NCBI RefSeq assembly: GCF_030704535.1
Contig: NC_081822.1
Location: 16,680,501-16,744,500, forward strand
DNA from: Vitis vinifera
Taxonomy: Eukaryota; Streptophyta; Magnoliopsida; Vitales; Vitaceae
Length of the DNA stretch: 64,000 bases
Direction of reading: 5' to 3'
Below, piece after piece: positions 1 to 15,000 of this stretch (position 1 is its first letter; each line of letters opens with the position of its first letter). The notes under the pieces are model-generated. The model made no database searches. It saw only the letters and a program-made list of their open reading frames with translations, and was not told where the DNA came from. The translations under genes were made by a program, and so were the position numbers.

Positions 1-686
1 ATCTCTTGCAAGCCTCTGGGAGGTGGTTTAAAGGTAGGATTTTCTAGAGTAGCCAACACTTGGTAAGCTTTTGGACTCCCAAGACACATCTATTAGTTAT
101 CTCTTACGAGCTTTTGATGGGTAATCCAAGGTTAAGGATCACCTTGAATGGCCAATACCAGGTGAGAGGTATGAACCAGTGGAAGATGATTCAGTGACAA
201 GGATTTAGTGTTTGAAACCATTAAAGGGAAGCATCTGTACCACACCGATTCGGGAAATAAATATATGTTAAATCCCTAATGCGAGGAAAAGATCCAAGTG
301 ATCGGAATCTCCCTTTTTGTATAAGGAACCTGAGCCTAGTGATCTAAAACTCCAAGAAACACTTTTCTTTGTAAGTAATTTCAGTTACTTTATTTTTTGT
401 TTCACTTAAAACCAACCTTTTCACACATACTTATGTTTTCTTTTAAAGCTAACCTTGAAAAGAAAAAACACCAATTCAGTTTTTGAACTACTATCAGTTG
501 TAATTTGAAAACCCATCCCTATGGACGATCCTAGAGCCACTATGCTATGCTAGCTAATGCTACCCTAGTATATGGTGAAATAGGTTTATAAATTTTGTTG
601 ATTACTCCCGTCTGAGAACTGAAATCAAAGCACACCTGTTGATTGAACACCAATCAACAGGGCATACACCAACTGGGCACGAATCA
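1..686 (+). mobile_element. Right part of an Athila/Tat-like LTR (Ty3/gypsy fossil)
   Basis: Non-satellite, AT-rich sequence that aligns by eye over its whole length with 42280-42922, at roughly 80-85% identity. Shared blocks include the segment with AAGCTTTTGGACT and CATTAGTTATCTCT, the block around ACCACACCG and AATGCGAGGAAAAGA, the GTATAAGGAACCTGA block, the CCACTATGCTATGCTAGCTA block near 538-558 and TATAAATTTTGTTGATTACTCCC. The end is taken at GAATCA (681-686), a CA terminus matching the one at 42922. The hexamer array starts at the next base with no primer-binding site between. That fits a solo LTR or a 3' LTR, with the rest outside the window. The last 80 bp hold a small duplication around CACCTGTTGATTGAACACC. 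No coding capacity is seen. The divergence from the related LTR suggests an old insertion. It is a fossil fragment. Confidence 0.75.
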
Positions 687-1692
687 ATTACCATTATCGT
701 CACCATTACCGTTACAGTTACCATCACTGTTACCGTCACCATTACCGTCATAGTAACCGTCACTGTTACTGTTACCATTATCATCACCGTTACCGTTACC
801 GTTACCATTATCGTGAACGTTATCATCACCATTACAGTTACGGTGATCGTCCCCGTTACCATTATCGTCATCGTTACCATCACCATTACCGTTACCGTCA
901 CTGTTACCGTCACCATCACAAACACCATTACCGTTACCATCACCGTCACTGTTACTATCATCATTACCATTACTATCACAGTTACCATCACTGTTACTGT
1001 TACTATCACCGTTACCGTTACCATCACTGTTACCGTCATCGTTACTGTGACTATTACCATTACCATTACTGTTACTATTACCGTCACCATTACAGTAATC
1101 ATTATTGTTACCGTCATCGTTATCGTTACTTTCATCATAACCAATATCGTCAACATTACTGTGAGCGTGATCATTACCGTCAAATTACCATCACCGTCAC
1201 TATCACTATTACCGTCACCATCACCATTACCGTTATCATCACTGATACCGTTACCATTACTCTCATTATTCTATGACTGTTACCGATACAGTGACCGTTA
1301 TCGTCACCATTACCGTGACCGTGATCGTTACTATCACTATTATTGTTACAGTTATAGTCATCGTAACTGTCACCGTCATCGTCACCATTATTGATATCGT
1401 TACCGTTATCGTTACCGTCACCATAACCGTTACCGTGACCGTTACAGCTACCATTACCATCACTGTTACTGTAATCATCACCATGACCGTTATTGTTATA
1501 GTTACCATTACCGTCACTGTTATCGTAATCATCACCGTTATCGTTACAGTTATTGTTTCCATTACCATTACTATCACCGTTACCATTACCGTCACCGTTA
1601 CCGTAGTTGTGTACGTTATCGTCACCATTACCGCTACCGTGACCGTCCCCATTACCGTTGCCGTAACAATTATTGTCACAGTTATCGTCACC

Positions 1693-1908
1693 ATTACCGT
1701 TACCGTTACCGTGACCATTATCATCTCCTTTACCATCATTGTTACTATAAAAATTACCATGACCATGACCGTTACCGTCACCAATATCGTAACCATCACC
1801 GTTGCCATTACCGTTACCGTGACCATTATCATCACCTTTACCGTCATTGTTACTATAAAAATTACCATGACCATGACCGTTACCGTCACCAGTACCGTAA
1901 CCATCACC
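1693..1908 (+). repeat. 108-bp tandem duplication inside the array
   Basis: Two adjacent copies (1693-1800 and 1801-1908), 18 hexamers each. The most obvious shared block is CTATAAAAATTACCATGACC at 1745 and 1853. The copies differ at a handful of positions. Confidence 0.85.
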
Positions 1909-2240
1909 GTTACTGTCACTATTACTGTTACTATTACTGTTACCATCACTGTTAGTGTCACCGTAACAATTACCGTTACCATTAATATTATTGTCACCTT
2001 TACCATCACCGTTACCATTACTGTTACGGTTACTGTTATAGTGATCTTCACCATTACCACTACTGTTACTGCCTTCTACCACTGTCACCCTAGCCATTAC
2101 CATCACTGTTACCATCACCGCTACAGTCATCATCACCATTATTGTCATCGTCACCATTACTGTCATCGTCATAGTTACAATTACCATTACTCTCACCGTC
2201 ATTGTTACCATTACCGTTACCATCACCATAACCGTTAACG

Positions 2241-2300
2241 TCACTGTTACTATCAGGGTTACCGTTATTGTCACTGTTACTATCAGGGTTACCGTTATTG
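2241..2300 (+). repeat. 30-bp tandem duplication
   Basis: Two identical 30-bp units containing the rare string ATCAGGGTTACC, at 2241-2270 and 2271-2300. The following bases begin a third copy (TCACTGT). Confidence 0.85.
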
Positions 2301-2544
2301 TCACTGTCACCGTCACTATTACTATTATCGTTGCGATAACCGTCACCGTTATTGTTACCGTCAGTGTCATCATTATTGCTACCGTTACTGCTACTATTAC
2401 CGTTACCTTCACCAGAACCATTACCGTGACCATTACTGAAATTGTTACTGTTACCGTCACTATAAACGTTACCGTTATCATTAGCGTCACCGTGAACATC
2501 ACCATGACCGCCACTATTATCATCATTGTTATCATCACCGTTAC

Positions 2545-2604
2545 CGTCACTATGACCGTCACCATCACCGTCACTATGACCGTCACCATCACCGTCACTG
2601 TCAC
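2545..2604 (+). repeat. 24-bp unit, about 2.5 copies
   Basis: CGTCACTATGACCGTCACC recurs at 2545 and 2569. A partial third unit starts at 2593. The unit is four hexamers long. Confidence 0.8.
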
Positions 2605-4611
2605 CGTTACTGTCACCATTACCGTCACTGTTATCATGACCGTGACTGTTACCGCCATTGTTACCATCATCCTTACCATAACCGTTACCTTTACCCTTAT
2701 CATAACCGTTATTGTCACCCTTACCGTCACCAATATCGTCACTATTACCGTTACCGACAACGTTAGTATCACCGTTATTGTGTCTGTTACCTATACTGTT
2801 ATCGTCACCGTCACCGTCACCGTTATTGTTATCATTACCGTTATCGTAGCCATTAGTGTCATTGTTACCGTCACCATTACCATCACCATCATCGTCACAA
2901 TAACTGTTACCGTCACCGTTACCATCACCGTCACCGTCACCGTTACCATCATCATGACCATTCTCGTCACCCTTTCCGTTACAGTTATCGTCATCATCAT
3001 CGTTACCGTTATCGTTACCGTTACCATCACTGTTACCGTTACCGTTACCATCACTATTACCGTTACTGTCACTACTGTTGTTATCGTCACCGTAACTGTT
3101 ACCGTCACAACTGCCATTACCTTCACCGTTACTATTACCGTTATCGTTACCGTTACTATTACTATTACCATTGCTGTCACAGTTACCGTTACTGTCACCG
3201 TTACCATTACCGTTACCATCCATGATATCATTACCGTTACCTTTACTATCCCCATCACCGTCACCCTTATCGTTACCATTATAGTCACCATCATCGTCAC
3301 CGTTACCCTTACCATTACCGACACCGTAACCGTCATCGTAACCGTAACCGTTACCGTCATTGTTACCTTCACCATTACCGTTGTAGTCACTATTAGCACC
3401 ACCATCCCCGCCACCATTATTATTACTGTCACAGTCATCATTACCATTACCATCACCATCACCGTAACCGTTACCATCACCATCACCTTTATCGTCACCA
3501 TTTCCGTCTCCCTTACTGTTACAATTGCTGTTATCGTCACCTTTACCGTGACCGTTACCGTTAGCGTTACTGATATTGTTACCGTCATCGTTACTGTGAC
3601 CGTTACCGTGATCATGACCGTTATCATCAACATTACGGTAACAATAACTGTTATCGTAACTGTTATAATAATCATAATCGTCACCGTTATTGTCACCATT
3701 ACTGTTACCATCACCGTTACCATAACCATCACTGATCGTCACCATTTTTGTTACCGTTACGATTACCGTCACCGTCACCATTAGCATCACCATCACCCTT
3801 ACCTTTACTGTTACGGTCACCATCACCGTTATTGTTACTGTTAAAGTTACAGTCACCCTAACCATTATCGTAACCGTTACCGTTACCGTCACCGTTATCG
3901 TCACTTTCAACGTTATCGTTATTGTTACCGTTACTTTTACCACCACCATTACTGTTACCATTACAGTTTTCGTTATTGTTACCATCACTAATACCATTAC
4001 CGTTACTGTTACCGTTACAGTAACTATAACCGTCACTGTTATCGTCATCATTACCATGACCATGATCGTTATCATTAGTGTAGTGTCATCGCCATCGTTA
4101 CCGTTATCGTTACCGTCACCATAACCATTACCGTTACTGTCACTGTAACCGTTATCGTCACCGTTACTGTTACTTTTACCATCAGCGTTATCATTACCCA
4201 GACCGTTATCGTTATCGTTACCATTACCATTACTATTACCGTCTTCGATATTGTTATCATCACCGTTACCGTCACCGTAATTGTTACCATAACCGTTACT
4301 GTCACCATTACCATTACCGTCACCGTTACCATTACTGTGATCATTACTATGACTGTTACCGATACAATGACCGTGACCATCACCGTTATCGTCATAGTCA
4401 CCGTTTTCGTTACAATTACCGCCACCGTTACCGTTATTGTTTTTGTTATTGTTACTGTCACCGGTACCATTACTCTAACCATTACTGTTATCGTGATCGT
4501 TACCGTAACTATTACTATCACCATTACTGTTACCATCACTATTACCGTTACCGTCATCGTTACCTTGATCGTGACCCTTAGCATCACCAGTACTATAACA
4601 GTCACCGTTAC

Positions 4612-4680
4612 CGTCACTGTTATTGTTACCATTACTATTATCGTCACTGTTATTGTTACCATTACTATTATCGTCACTGT
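4612..4680 (+). repeat. 30-bp unit, 2.3 copies
   Basis: Two identical 30-bp units, 4621-4650 and 4651-4680, each containing TATTGTTACCATTACTATTA. The last nine bases of the unit also precede the first copy. Perfect identity implies a recent slippage or exchange event. Confidence 0.85.
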
Positions 4681-5250
4681 AACTGTCACCATCACCGTTA
4701 CCATTACCGTTATTGTGACCGTAATCTTTATTGTAATTGTTACCGTAACCATTGATGTAACCGTTATCGTCACCATCACTCTTACCGTTACCATCTTCAT
4801 TTCGATCACCTTCACCATCTCCGTTACTATCATCGTAACAATTACCAGCACTGTTAATATTACCGTCATCGTTATCGTGACCATTACCATTACCGTTACT
4901 GTTACAGTAATTGTCACCATTACCACTACCATTACTACTTCTACCACCATCACCATAGCCACTACAATCACCATCATCGTCACCGTTACTGTCACCGTCA
5001 CCATAACCGTCACCGTTACAATTACCATTACTATCACCATCATTGTTACCATTATTATTACCATCACCATAACCGTTAACGTCACTATTATTGTCACGAT
5101 TACCGTTATTGTCACCGTCACCATCACCGTTAATATTATCATTACGATAACTGTCACTGTTATTATTATCGTCACCGTCACCATTATTGTTACCGTCACC
5201 ATCACCATTACCGAGATAGCTACTATTATCGTCACTATAAACGTTACCGT

Positions 5251-5334
5251 TATCGTTACTGTCACCGTTACCGTTAGCATCACCATTTCTATTATCGTTA
5301 CTGTCACCGTTACCGTTAGCATCACCATTTCTAT
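5251..5334 (+). repeat. 42-bp tandem duplication
   Basis: Two identical seven-hexamer units, 5251-5292 and 5293-5334. Each contains CGTTAGCATCACCATTTCTA. Confidence 0.85.
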
Positions 5335-8300
5335 TACCGTTACCGTCACCATAACCGTTATCGTGACCATTATCAAGACAGTTACCGTTACCGTCAATAT
5401 AAACGTTACTATCACCGTTATCGTTATCGTCACCATTTCTATTACCGTCATCATGACCGTCACTGTTATCGTCTTCGATATCGTGACCGTTAACGTCACT
5501 GTGACAGTCACCATCACCGTTAGCATCACCGTCATCGTTACCATCATCATTACCGTCATTGTTACTGTGACCGTGACTGTTACCATCATCATTACCGTTA
5601 CTGTTACCTTTACAGTTATCATAATCGTTACTGTCACCCTTATTATCACCGTTACCGTTATCGTTACCATCATCGTTATCGTCACCTTTATCGTGACTGT
5701 TACCGTCATCGTCACCATTATCGTTACCATTATCATTACTGTTATCGTATCCATTATTGTCACTATTACCGTCATGGTTACCATCACCGTTATCGTCACC
5801 ATCACTGTAACTGTTACGGTCACCATTACCATCATCGTTACCGTGAGCTTCAACATAATCGTCACCGTTACTGTCATCATGACCATTATCGTCACCCTTT
5901 CCGTTACAATTACCGTCATTGTCATCGTTATCGTTACCGTTACCATCACTATCATCGTTATCGTCACTATTGTTGTTACTATCACCGTTACTGTTACCGT
6001 CACTACTGCCATTACCGTCACGGTTACTGTTACCGTCATCATTATCATCACTGTTGCAGTTACCGTTATGATCACAGTTACTGTTACCATTACAGTTATC
6101 GTCCACGATATCGTTACCATCACCGTAACCATTATCATCACTTTTATTGTTGTAGTCACTATTACCACCATCGTCACCGCCACCGTTATTTTTACCGTCA
6201 CTGTTATAGTTACCGTTATCGTAACCATTAACGTCACCGTTACTGTGACTGTTATTGTGATCGTGGTCGTTCCCATTACCATTATCGAAATCGTCACTAT
6301 TACCATGACCGTGATCGTTATCATGACCATTTTCGTCATCGTTATCATTATCCTTACCGTTACCCTTACTGTTACCATTACCGTTACTGTTACCGTCACC
6401 GTTACCGTGATCGTTACTATTACTATTACCGTGACTGTCATCGTTACCATCACAGTCACCGTTATCATTACACTCATCGTCACCGTTACCGTTATTGTTT
6501 CTGTTATTGTTACCGTCACCATTACCGTTACAGTTATTGTCACCGTCACCATCCACGTTATCGTTATCGTTACTGTCACCATCACCATCACCGTCATCGT
6601 CAGCATCACTGTTACAGTCACTGATATCGTTACTGTTGCCGCTACCCTCATCATTACTATGATTGTTATTGATACAGTGACCGTTACCTTTACCATTACC
6701 GTGACCGTGACCATGACCATTATTGTCACTGTTACCATTATAGTCATCATCACCATTATTGATACTATTACCGTCACCATCACCATCACCGTTACCGTCA
6801 CTGTCACCATCACCGTTATTGTCATCGTGACCATTACCGCTACCATTACTGTTACCGTTACAATTATCGTTTCCATTACCGTCACCGTTACCGTTACTGT
6901 TACCATCACCGTTACTGTTACCGTAATCGTGTACATTATCGTCACCATTACAGTAACTGTCACTATTACCATTACCGTTATCATCACTGTTACCGTTACC
7001 GCCACCGTTACGGTTATCGTCACGTTACCATTATTGCCACTGTTATCGTTACCATAATCACATGTTATCATCACCATTATCGTTGCCCTGACCGTCCCTG
7101 TTACCATTATCGTTACTGTCACCATTATCATTACCCACACCGTTATCGTTATTGTTACCGTTACCATTACTGTTACCGTCTTCGATACTGTTATCATCAC
7201 CGTTACCGTTACTCTCATTATTACTATGACTGTTATCGATACAGTGACCATTACCGTCACCATTATCTTGACCATCACCGTTACTGTTATAGTCATCGTC
7301 ACTGTCACCGTCACCGTTATTTTTACCGTTACCGTTACCGTGACTATCACAGTAATTGCCATTACTGTCATGTTCACTGTTACCATCACTGTTACCATTA
7401 CCATTATTGTCAAAGATATCGTTACCGTTACCATTACTATCACCGTTACTGTTACAGTAATCGTGAATGTTATCGTCACCATTACTGTTACCGTTACAGT
7501 CACTGTTACCATCACCGTTATCGTTATCATTACCGTTACCGTTACCATTACCGTTACCGTCCGCGATACTGTTATCATGGCTGTTAACTTCAGCGTCACC
7601 ATTACCATCACCATCACCGTTACAGTCACCATTACCATTACTGTTATCATCACCATTACCGTTACCATCACTGTTACCGTCACCGTCACCATTAGCGTTA
7701 CCATCATTGTGACCATCACTGTTACCGTCACCATTACTGTCACCATCACAGTCACCATCACAGTCACCATTACCGTTACCGTTACTATCACCATTACCAT
7801 CACTGTTACCATCACTATTACTATCAATGTCACTAATACCATCACTGTTACTGTTACCGTCACCGTAACCCTTATCGTCACCGTCACCTCACTATCACCG
7901 TTACCGTTACCGTTATAATCACAGTCACTATTATCGTTACCATCATCATAACTGTTACAGAAATTCTAACCGTAACCGTTACCATCACCTTTACCATCAC
8001 CGTTACAGTCATCATTACCGTCATTGTTACTGTTACCGTTACCGTCACTATTACCATTACCTTTACCGTTACCATTATTTTTACCGTCACTATTATAGTT
8101 ATCGTTATCGTAATCGGTACCATTACCATTACCGTCTTCGTTAGTGTGACCGTTATCTTGATTGTGACTGTTACCATCAGCATTATCGTAACTGTCACTA
8201 TTACCATTACCGTTACCGTTACAGTGACCGTGACCGTTATCGTGATAGTCACCATTACCGTCACCGTCACCATTACTGTCACAGTTTTCGTCACCGTTAC

Positions 8301-9936
8301 CATTACCGTTACTGTTACCATCACCGTTACCGTCTCCATTATCATCACTATTACAGTCACAGTCATCGTTATCATCAATGTTATCGTCACCGTTACCGTT
8401 CACCATCACTGTTACCGTCACCGTTACCATCACAGTCACCGTTATCATCAACGTTACCGTTACTGTTACTGTGACTGTGACCATTATCGTTACTTTCACC
8501 GTCACCGTTACCGTCATCATGAAAATTATCGTCACCCTTACCGTTACCATCATTATTACCGTTACTATTATGATTATTGTCACTGTTATCGTCAATATCA
8601 CCCTTATCGTCACTGTTACCATTACCGTCATCATAATCCTGATCGTTATCGTCACCGTTACCGTTACGATTTCCATCATCATTACTGTTACCATTAAAGT
8701 TACCGTCACCATTACCGTCACTGTCATAGTCACCATCATAGTCACCAATACCGATACCATCACCATTAGTGTTACTAACCGTTACCATCATTTTTACTGT
8801 CAATATCACCATTACCGTTACTATCATCGTTAACGCCTTACCATTACCATTACCGTTATCGTCACTGTTATCAATACCATCACCGTTATCGTTATCATTA
8901 CCGTTACCATTACCGTTACTGTCCGCGATACCGTTATCTCCACCGTTATCATGATCGTTACCGTCACCGTTACCATTACTGTCACCGTTATAGTCACCGT
9001 TACCGTTACCATCTCTATTACCATCACCGTTACCGTTACCGTTATTGTTTCTATTATTGTTACCATCACCATTACCATCATCATTACCTTAACCATGACT
9101 ATTACGTAACCGTCATCGTTACCATGACCGTCACAGTTATCGCCACCCGCACTATCATCGTCACTATTACCATCACTATTTCAATCACCGTGTCGATCAC
9201 CGTTACCTGACTATTACCATGACCTAAACTGTTACTATTACCGTCATCGTTACAGTAATCATTATTGTTACCGTCATCGTTATCACTACTGTCACCATAA
9301 CCAATATCGTCACCGTGAATATGACCATTACTGTGACCTTGACTGTTATCATCACATTACCGTCACCATTACCATTACTCTCATCATTCTATGACTGTTG
9401 CCGATACAGTGACCGTTACCGTCACCATTACCGTGATCGCTACAATCATCGTAACCATCACCATCACTGTTACCGTTACTATCACCGTTATCGTTATTAT
9501 CACTGTTACCGTCATTATTACTATCAACGTCATCGTTACCGTTACCGTTATTATTACCAGCACCGTTATCATTACCATTACCATTACCGTTACCGTTATC
9601 GTCACTGTTACCATCACCGTTATCATTTTCGTTACCATCACCATCACAGTCACCATTACCGTTACCATCACCGTTACTGTTACTATCACCATTACCATTA
9701 CTGTTACCGTTACTTATCACCGTTACCGTTACTATCACCGTTACTGTCACTACTACTAGCAACGTCACCGTTACCGTTACCGTTACCATCACCATTATCA
9801 TTACCAACACTGTTATTGTTATCATTACTGTTACCATTATTACTGTCGTCTTTGATACAGGTATCGTCACCGTTACCATTACTATTACCGTCTTCGATAC
9901 TGTTATCGTCACTGTTACTATAATCATTACCGTCAC

Positions 9937-10008
9937 CGTCACCGTAACTATTACTATCACCGTCACCGTAACTGTTACTATCACCGTCATCGTAACTGTT
10001 ACTATCAC
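9937..10008 (+). repeat. 24-bp unit, 3 copies
   Basis: Three units at 9937, 9961 and 9985 of the type CGTCACCGTAACTRTTACTA plus TCAC. They differ by single transitions. Confidence 0.85.
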
Positions 10009-10568
10009 CGTCACTATTACCATTACCATTATTGTCACCGTGACCGTTACGATTATCATTACCGTAACCATAACCGTTAAGTGACCGTTACCATGAAAGT
10101 TATAATTATCATCACCGTTACTATAACCGTTACCGTAACCATTACCGTCACCGCCACCTAACTGTCACCGTTACCGTTACCATTACTGTCACAATCACCA
10201 TTATTGTTACCATCTCCGTAATCGTTACCGTCACCGTAACCGTTATCGTTACCATCACCGTAACCGTTACCGTAATTGTTACTGTCACCGTTATCGTCAC
10301 TGTCACCGTTTCCATTATCGTTACCGTTTCCATTACCGTTACTGTTACCATAATCGTTACCATCACCGTTGCCGTTACAGTTACTGTTAGCGTCACTGTT
10401 ATTGTTACCTTTATGTTTACCGTCATCATTGTTACCATTATTGTCACTATTATCGTTAATATCACCGTTACCATCACTGTTCCCATTATAGTTACCATGA
10501 CCGTGACCGTTATCGTTTCCATCACCATTATAATTATCGTTAAAGTTACCGTCACCGTCACCATTACC

Positions 10569-10670
10569 GTCACCAATACCGTTATCGTCACCGTTACCAT
10601 TACTATCACCGTTACCGTTACCGTCACCATCATAGTCACCAATACCGTTATCGTCACCGTTACCCTTACC
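10569..10670 (+). repeat. 66-bp tandem duplication (second copy partial)
   Basis: GTCACCAATACCGTTATCGT recurs at 10569 and 10635, followed by matching CACCGTTACC. The offset of 66 bp is eleven hexamers. Confidence 0.7.
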
Positions 10671-11966
10671 ATCACCGTTATCAATACCGTCACCGTTATC
10701 ATTATCGTTACCGTAACTGTTACCGTTACCGTTATCGATTGCGATACCATTATCTTCAATGTTATTGTGACTGTTAACGTCACCGTCACCGTAACTGTTA
10801 CCATAACCGTTACCGTCACCGTCACCGTTACAGTCACCGTTACTATTACTGTCTTTGTTACCATCACCGTTATCATTACCATTATTGTTTCTGGTATTAT
10901 TACTATCACCATTATCGTTATTGTTTCTGTTATTGTAACCATCACCGTTACCATTACCGTTATCGTGATCGTTACCATCACCGTTATCGTTATCGTCACC
11001 GTTGCCATCATCATTACATTGATCGTGACTGTTACCATAACCCTCATAGTTTCCATCACCGTTAACATTACCATCACCGTGACCATCACCATTACCATGA
11101 CAATTACCGTTACCATTATTGTTACTATTATCGTAATCGTTACCATTACTGTCACTGTAACCAATACCGTCACCGTCACTATTACCGTTACAGCCATCGT
11201 CACCATTACCATTACCGTCACTGATACCATCACTATTACCGTTACTCTCATCATTACTATGACTGTTACCGATATAGTGACCGTTACAATCATCGTCACA
11301 GTAATCGTCACCGTCACCGTTATTGATACCGTTATCGTTATCGTGACCATCACAGTAATCGCCATTACTGTCACTGTCACTGTTATCGTCACCATCGTCG
11401 TTACCGTCACGGTCATTGACACTGTTATCGTCACTGTGAGTGTGACCGTTACCATTACCGTTATCGTTACCGTTTTAGTAACTGTCACTATTACCATTAC
11501 CGTTATCATCACCGTTACCGTCATTGTTACGGTTACCGTCACCGTTACCATTACCATTACCATAATCACACGTTATCATCACCATTACTATTACCGTGAC
11601 CATCCCTATTACCATTACAGTCACCGTTACCATTACCATTACCATTACCGTTACTGTCACCATCACCATTATCGTCACTGATACCATCACCGTTATCGTT
11701 ACTCTCATCATTACTATGACTGTTACCGATATAGTGACCGTTACAGTCATTGTCACAGTAATTGTCACTATCACCGTTATTGATACTGTTATGTTTCGTG
11801 ACCATCACAGTAATCGCCATTACTGTCACTGTCACCGTTACCGTCATCATCGTCATTACCGTCACGGTCATCGACATTGTTATCGTTACCGTGAGTGTGA
11901 CCGTTACCATTACCATTATCGTTATCGTTGTAGTAACTGTCACTATTATCGTTACCGTTATCATCA

Positions 11967-12060
11967 CCGTTACCATTACCGTTACCGTCATTGTTATGGT
12001 TACTGTCACCGTTACCATTACCGTTACCGTCATTGTTACGGTTACTGTCACCGTTACCAT
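11967..12060 (+). repeat. 42-bp unit, about 2.2 copies
   Basis: CCGTTACCATTACCGTTACC followed by GTCATTGTTAYGGTTACTGTCA occurs at 11967 and 12009. A partial third copy follows. Confidence 0.8.
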
Positions 12061-15000
12061 TACCATTATTGTTACCATAATCACACGTAATCATCACCAT
12101 TACTATTACCGTGACCATCCCTGTTACAGTTACAGTCACCGTTACCACGACCGTTACCGTTACCGTCATCGTCACTGTTATCGTCACCACCACAATCACC
12201 ATTACTGTCACCGTTACTATCACCGATACCGTCACTGTTACCGTCACTATTACCATTACCGTCACCGTTTTCGTTACCGTCACCGTTATCATTACCTACA
12301 TCGTTATCGTTATCGTTACCATTACCATTACTATTACCGTCTTCGATATTGTTATCATCACCGTTACCGTCACCATCACCATAATTGTTACCATAACCGT
12401 TAGTGTCACCATCACCGTTACCATTATCGTTACTATGATAATTACTATGATTGTTACCAATATAGTGACCGTTACCGTCACCATTACCATTACTGTCATA
12501 GTCCTCGTTTTCGTTATAGTCACTGCCACCGTTACCATTATTGTTTTTATTATTGTTACCGTCACCGTTACCATTACTCTAACCGTTACCATTATCGTGA
12601 TCGTTACGATAACTGTTACCATCACCTTTACCGTTACCGTCACTGTTACCGTCACCATTACCGTCACCATTACCGTCACCGTTACCATTACCGTCATCGT
12701 TACCTTGACTGTGACCGTGATCGTGACCGTTACCATCACCGTTACCCTAACAGTCACCGTTACCGTCACTATTACTATTACCATTATTGTTACCATCACT
12801 ATAACTATCACCATCACCATTACCATTACCGTTATCATTACTGTAACCGTTATCGTCACCATCACTCTTACCGTCACTGTTATTGTTACCATCTCCATTT
12901 CGATCACCTTTACTGTCTCCGTTACTGTCACCATAATAATTACCATTGCCGTTAATAATACCGTCACCGTTATCGTGACCGTTACCATTACCGTTACAGT
13001 GAACGTCACCAATACCACTAACGTTACTGCTTCTACCACTGTCACCATAGCCATTACCGTCACTGTTTCCATCATCGCTACAATCACCGTCAGCATCACC
13101 GTTACAATTACCATTACTATCATCGTCATTATTACCATTACTGTTACCATCACCATAACCGTTAACGTCACTGTTACTATCACGGTTACCGTTAATGTCA
13201 CCGTCACCGTCACCGTTACTATTATCGTTACGATAATCATCGCCTTTATTATTACCGTCACCATTATTGCTACCATTACTATTACCGTTACCGTCACCAT
13301 AATCATTACCATGACCATTACCGAGATAGTTACCGTTACCTTCACTATAAATGTTACCCTTACCGTTACTGTCACCGTTACCGTTAGCATCACAATTTCT
13401 ATTACCGTTATCGTCACTATAACCGTTACCGTGACCATTACTGAGACAGTTTTCATTACCGTCACTATAAACTTTACAGTTACTGTTATCGATATTGTCA
13501 CTGTTACCGTTAGCGTCACCATTTCTATTACCATCACCGTCACCATCATCATGACCATAATTGTTATCGTCTTCGTTATCGTGACCATTACCGTCATCGT
13601 TAACATCATTGTGATAGACACCATCACCGTTAGCATTACCGTCACTGTTACCATGATCGTGACCATGACTGTGACTGTTACCATCATTGTTACCATTACC
13701 GTTACCTTTACCCTTATCATAACAGTTACTATCACCATCATCGTTACCATCACTGTTTCAATCATCGTCATTGTCACCGTTACCGACACCGTTATCGTGA
13801 CTGTTATCAATACTGTTACCGTCACCGTCTCCGTAATCGTTACCGTGATCATTACTGTTATCGTAGCCATTAGTGTCACTATTACCGTCATCGTCACCAA
13901 AATTGTTACGATCATCATTACCATCACTGTTACCGTGAGCTTCAACGTAATAGTCACCGTTACCATCATAATGACCATTATCATCACCCTTTTCGTTACA
14001 ATTACCGTCATTGTCACTGTCACCATTACCATTACCCTGACTGTCCCTGTTACCGTTATCGTCACTGTTATCGTTACCGTTACCGTCTTCAATACTGTTA
14101 TCATCACCGTTATCGTCACTATCATCGTAATTGTTATCATAACCGTTACTGTCACCATAACTGTTACCATTACCATCACATTTACCATCATCGTTACCGT
14201 TACTCTCATAATTACTATGACTGTTATCGATACAGTGACCATTACTATCACCATTATCATGACCGTCACAGTCACCGTTATCGTTACAATCATCGTCATT
14301 GTCACCGTCACCGTCACCATCATTGTTATTTTTACCATTACCATTACCGTGACCATCACTGTAATTGCCATTACGGTCACGTTCACCGTTACCGTCAGTG
14401 TTACAGCCACCGTCGCCGTTAACATCATTGTCACTATCACCGTCATCGTCACAGTTATCATCACCGTTACCGTTATCGTTACAGTTACCATTACCGTCGC
14501 AGTAACCATCACTCTTACCGTTACCGTTATCATCACCGTCACCGGTAGCGTTACCGTCACTGTCACCATTACCGTCACCGTTACTGTTACCGTAATCGTG
14601 AACGTTATTGTCACCATTACCGTTACCGTGACTATCCTCATTATCGTTACCATCACCATTACTGTCACTGTTACCATCACCGTTATCGTTATTGTTACCG
14701 TTACCATTACCATGATCATTACCGTCATTGTGATCGTAACCGTTACCATCACCATTACCGTTACGATCACCATTACCATTACTATCACTGTTACCGTTAC
14801 GATCATCGTTACCATTACTATCACCATTACCATTACTATCATTGTTACCGTCACTATTACTGTCAGTGTCACTCTTACCGTTACCGTCATCGTTACTGTT
14901 ACCATCACTATTACCATATTCGATACTGTTATTGTCATCGTTACCGTCACCGTCACCGTAACGTTTACCATAATCGTTACTATCAACGTCAATTATCATT

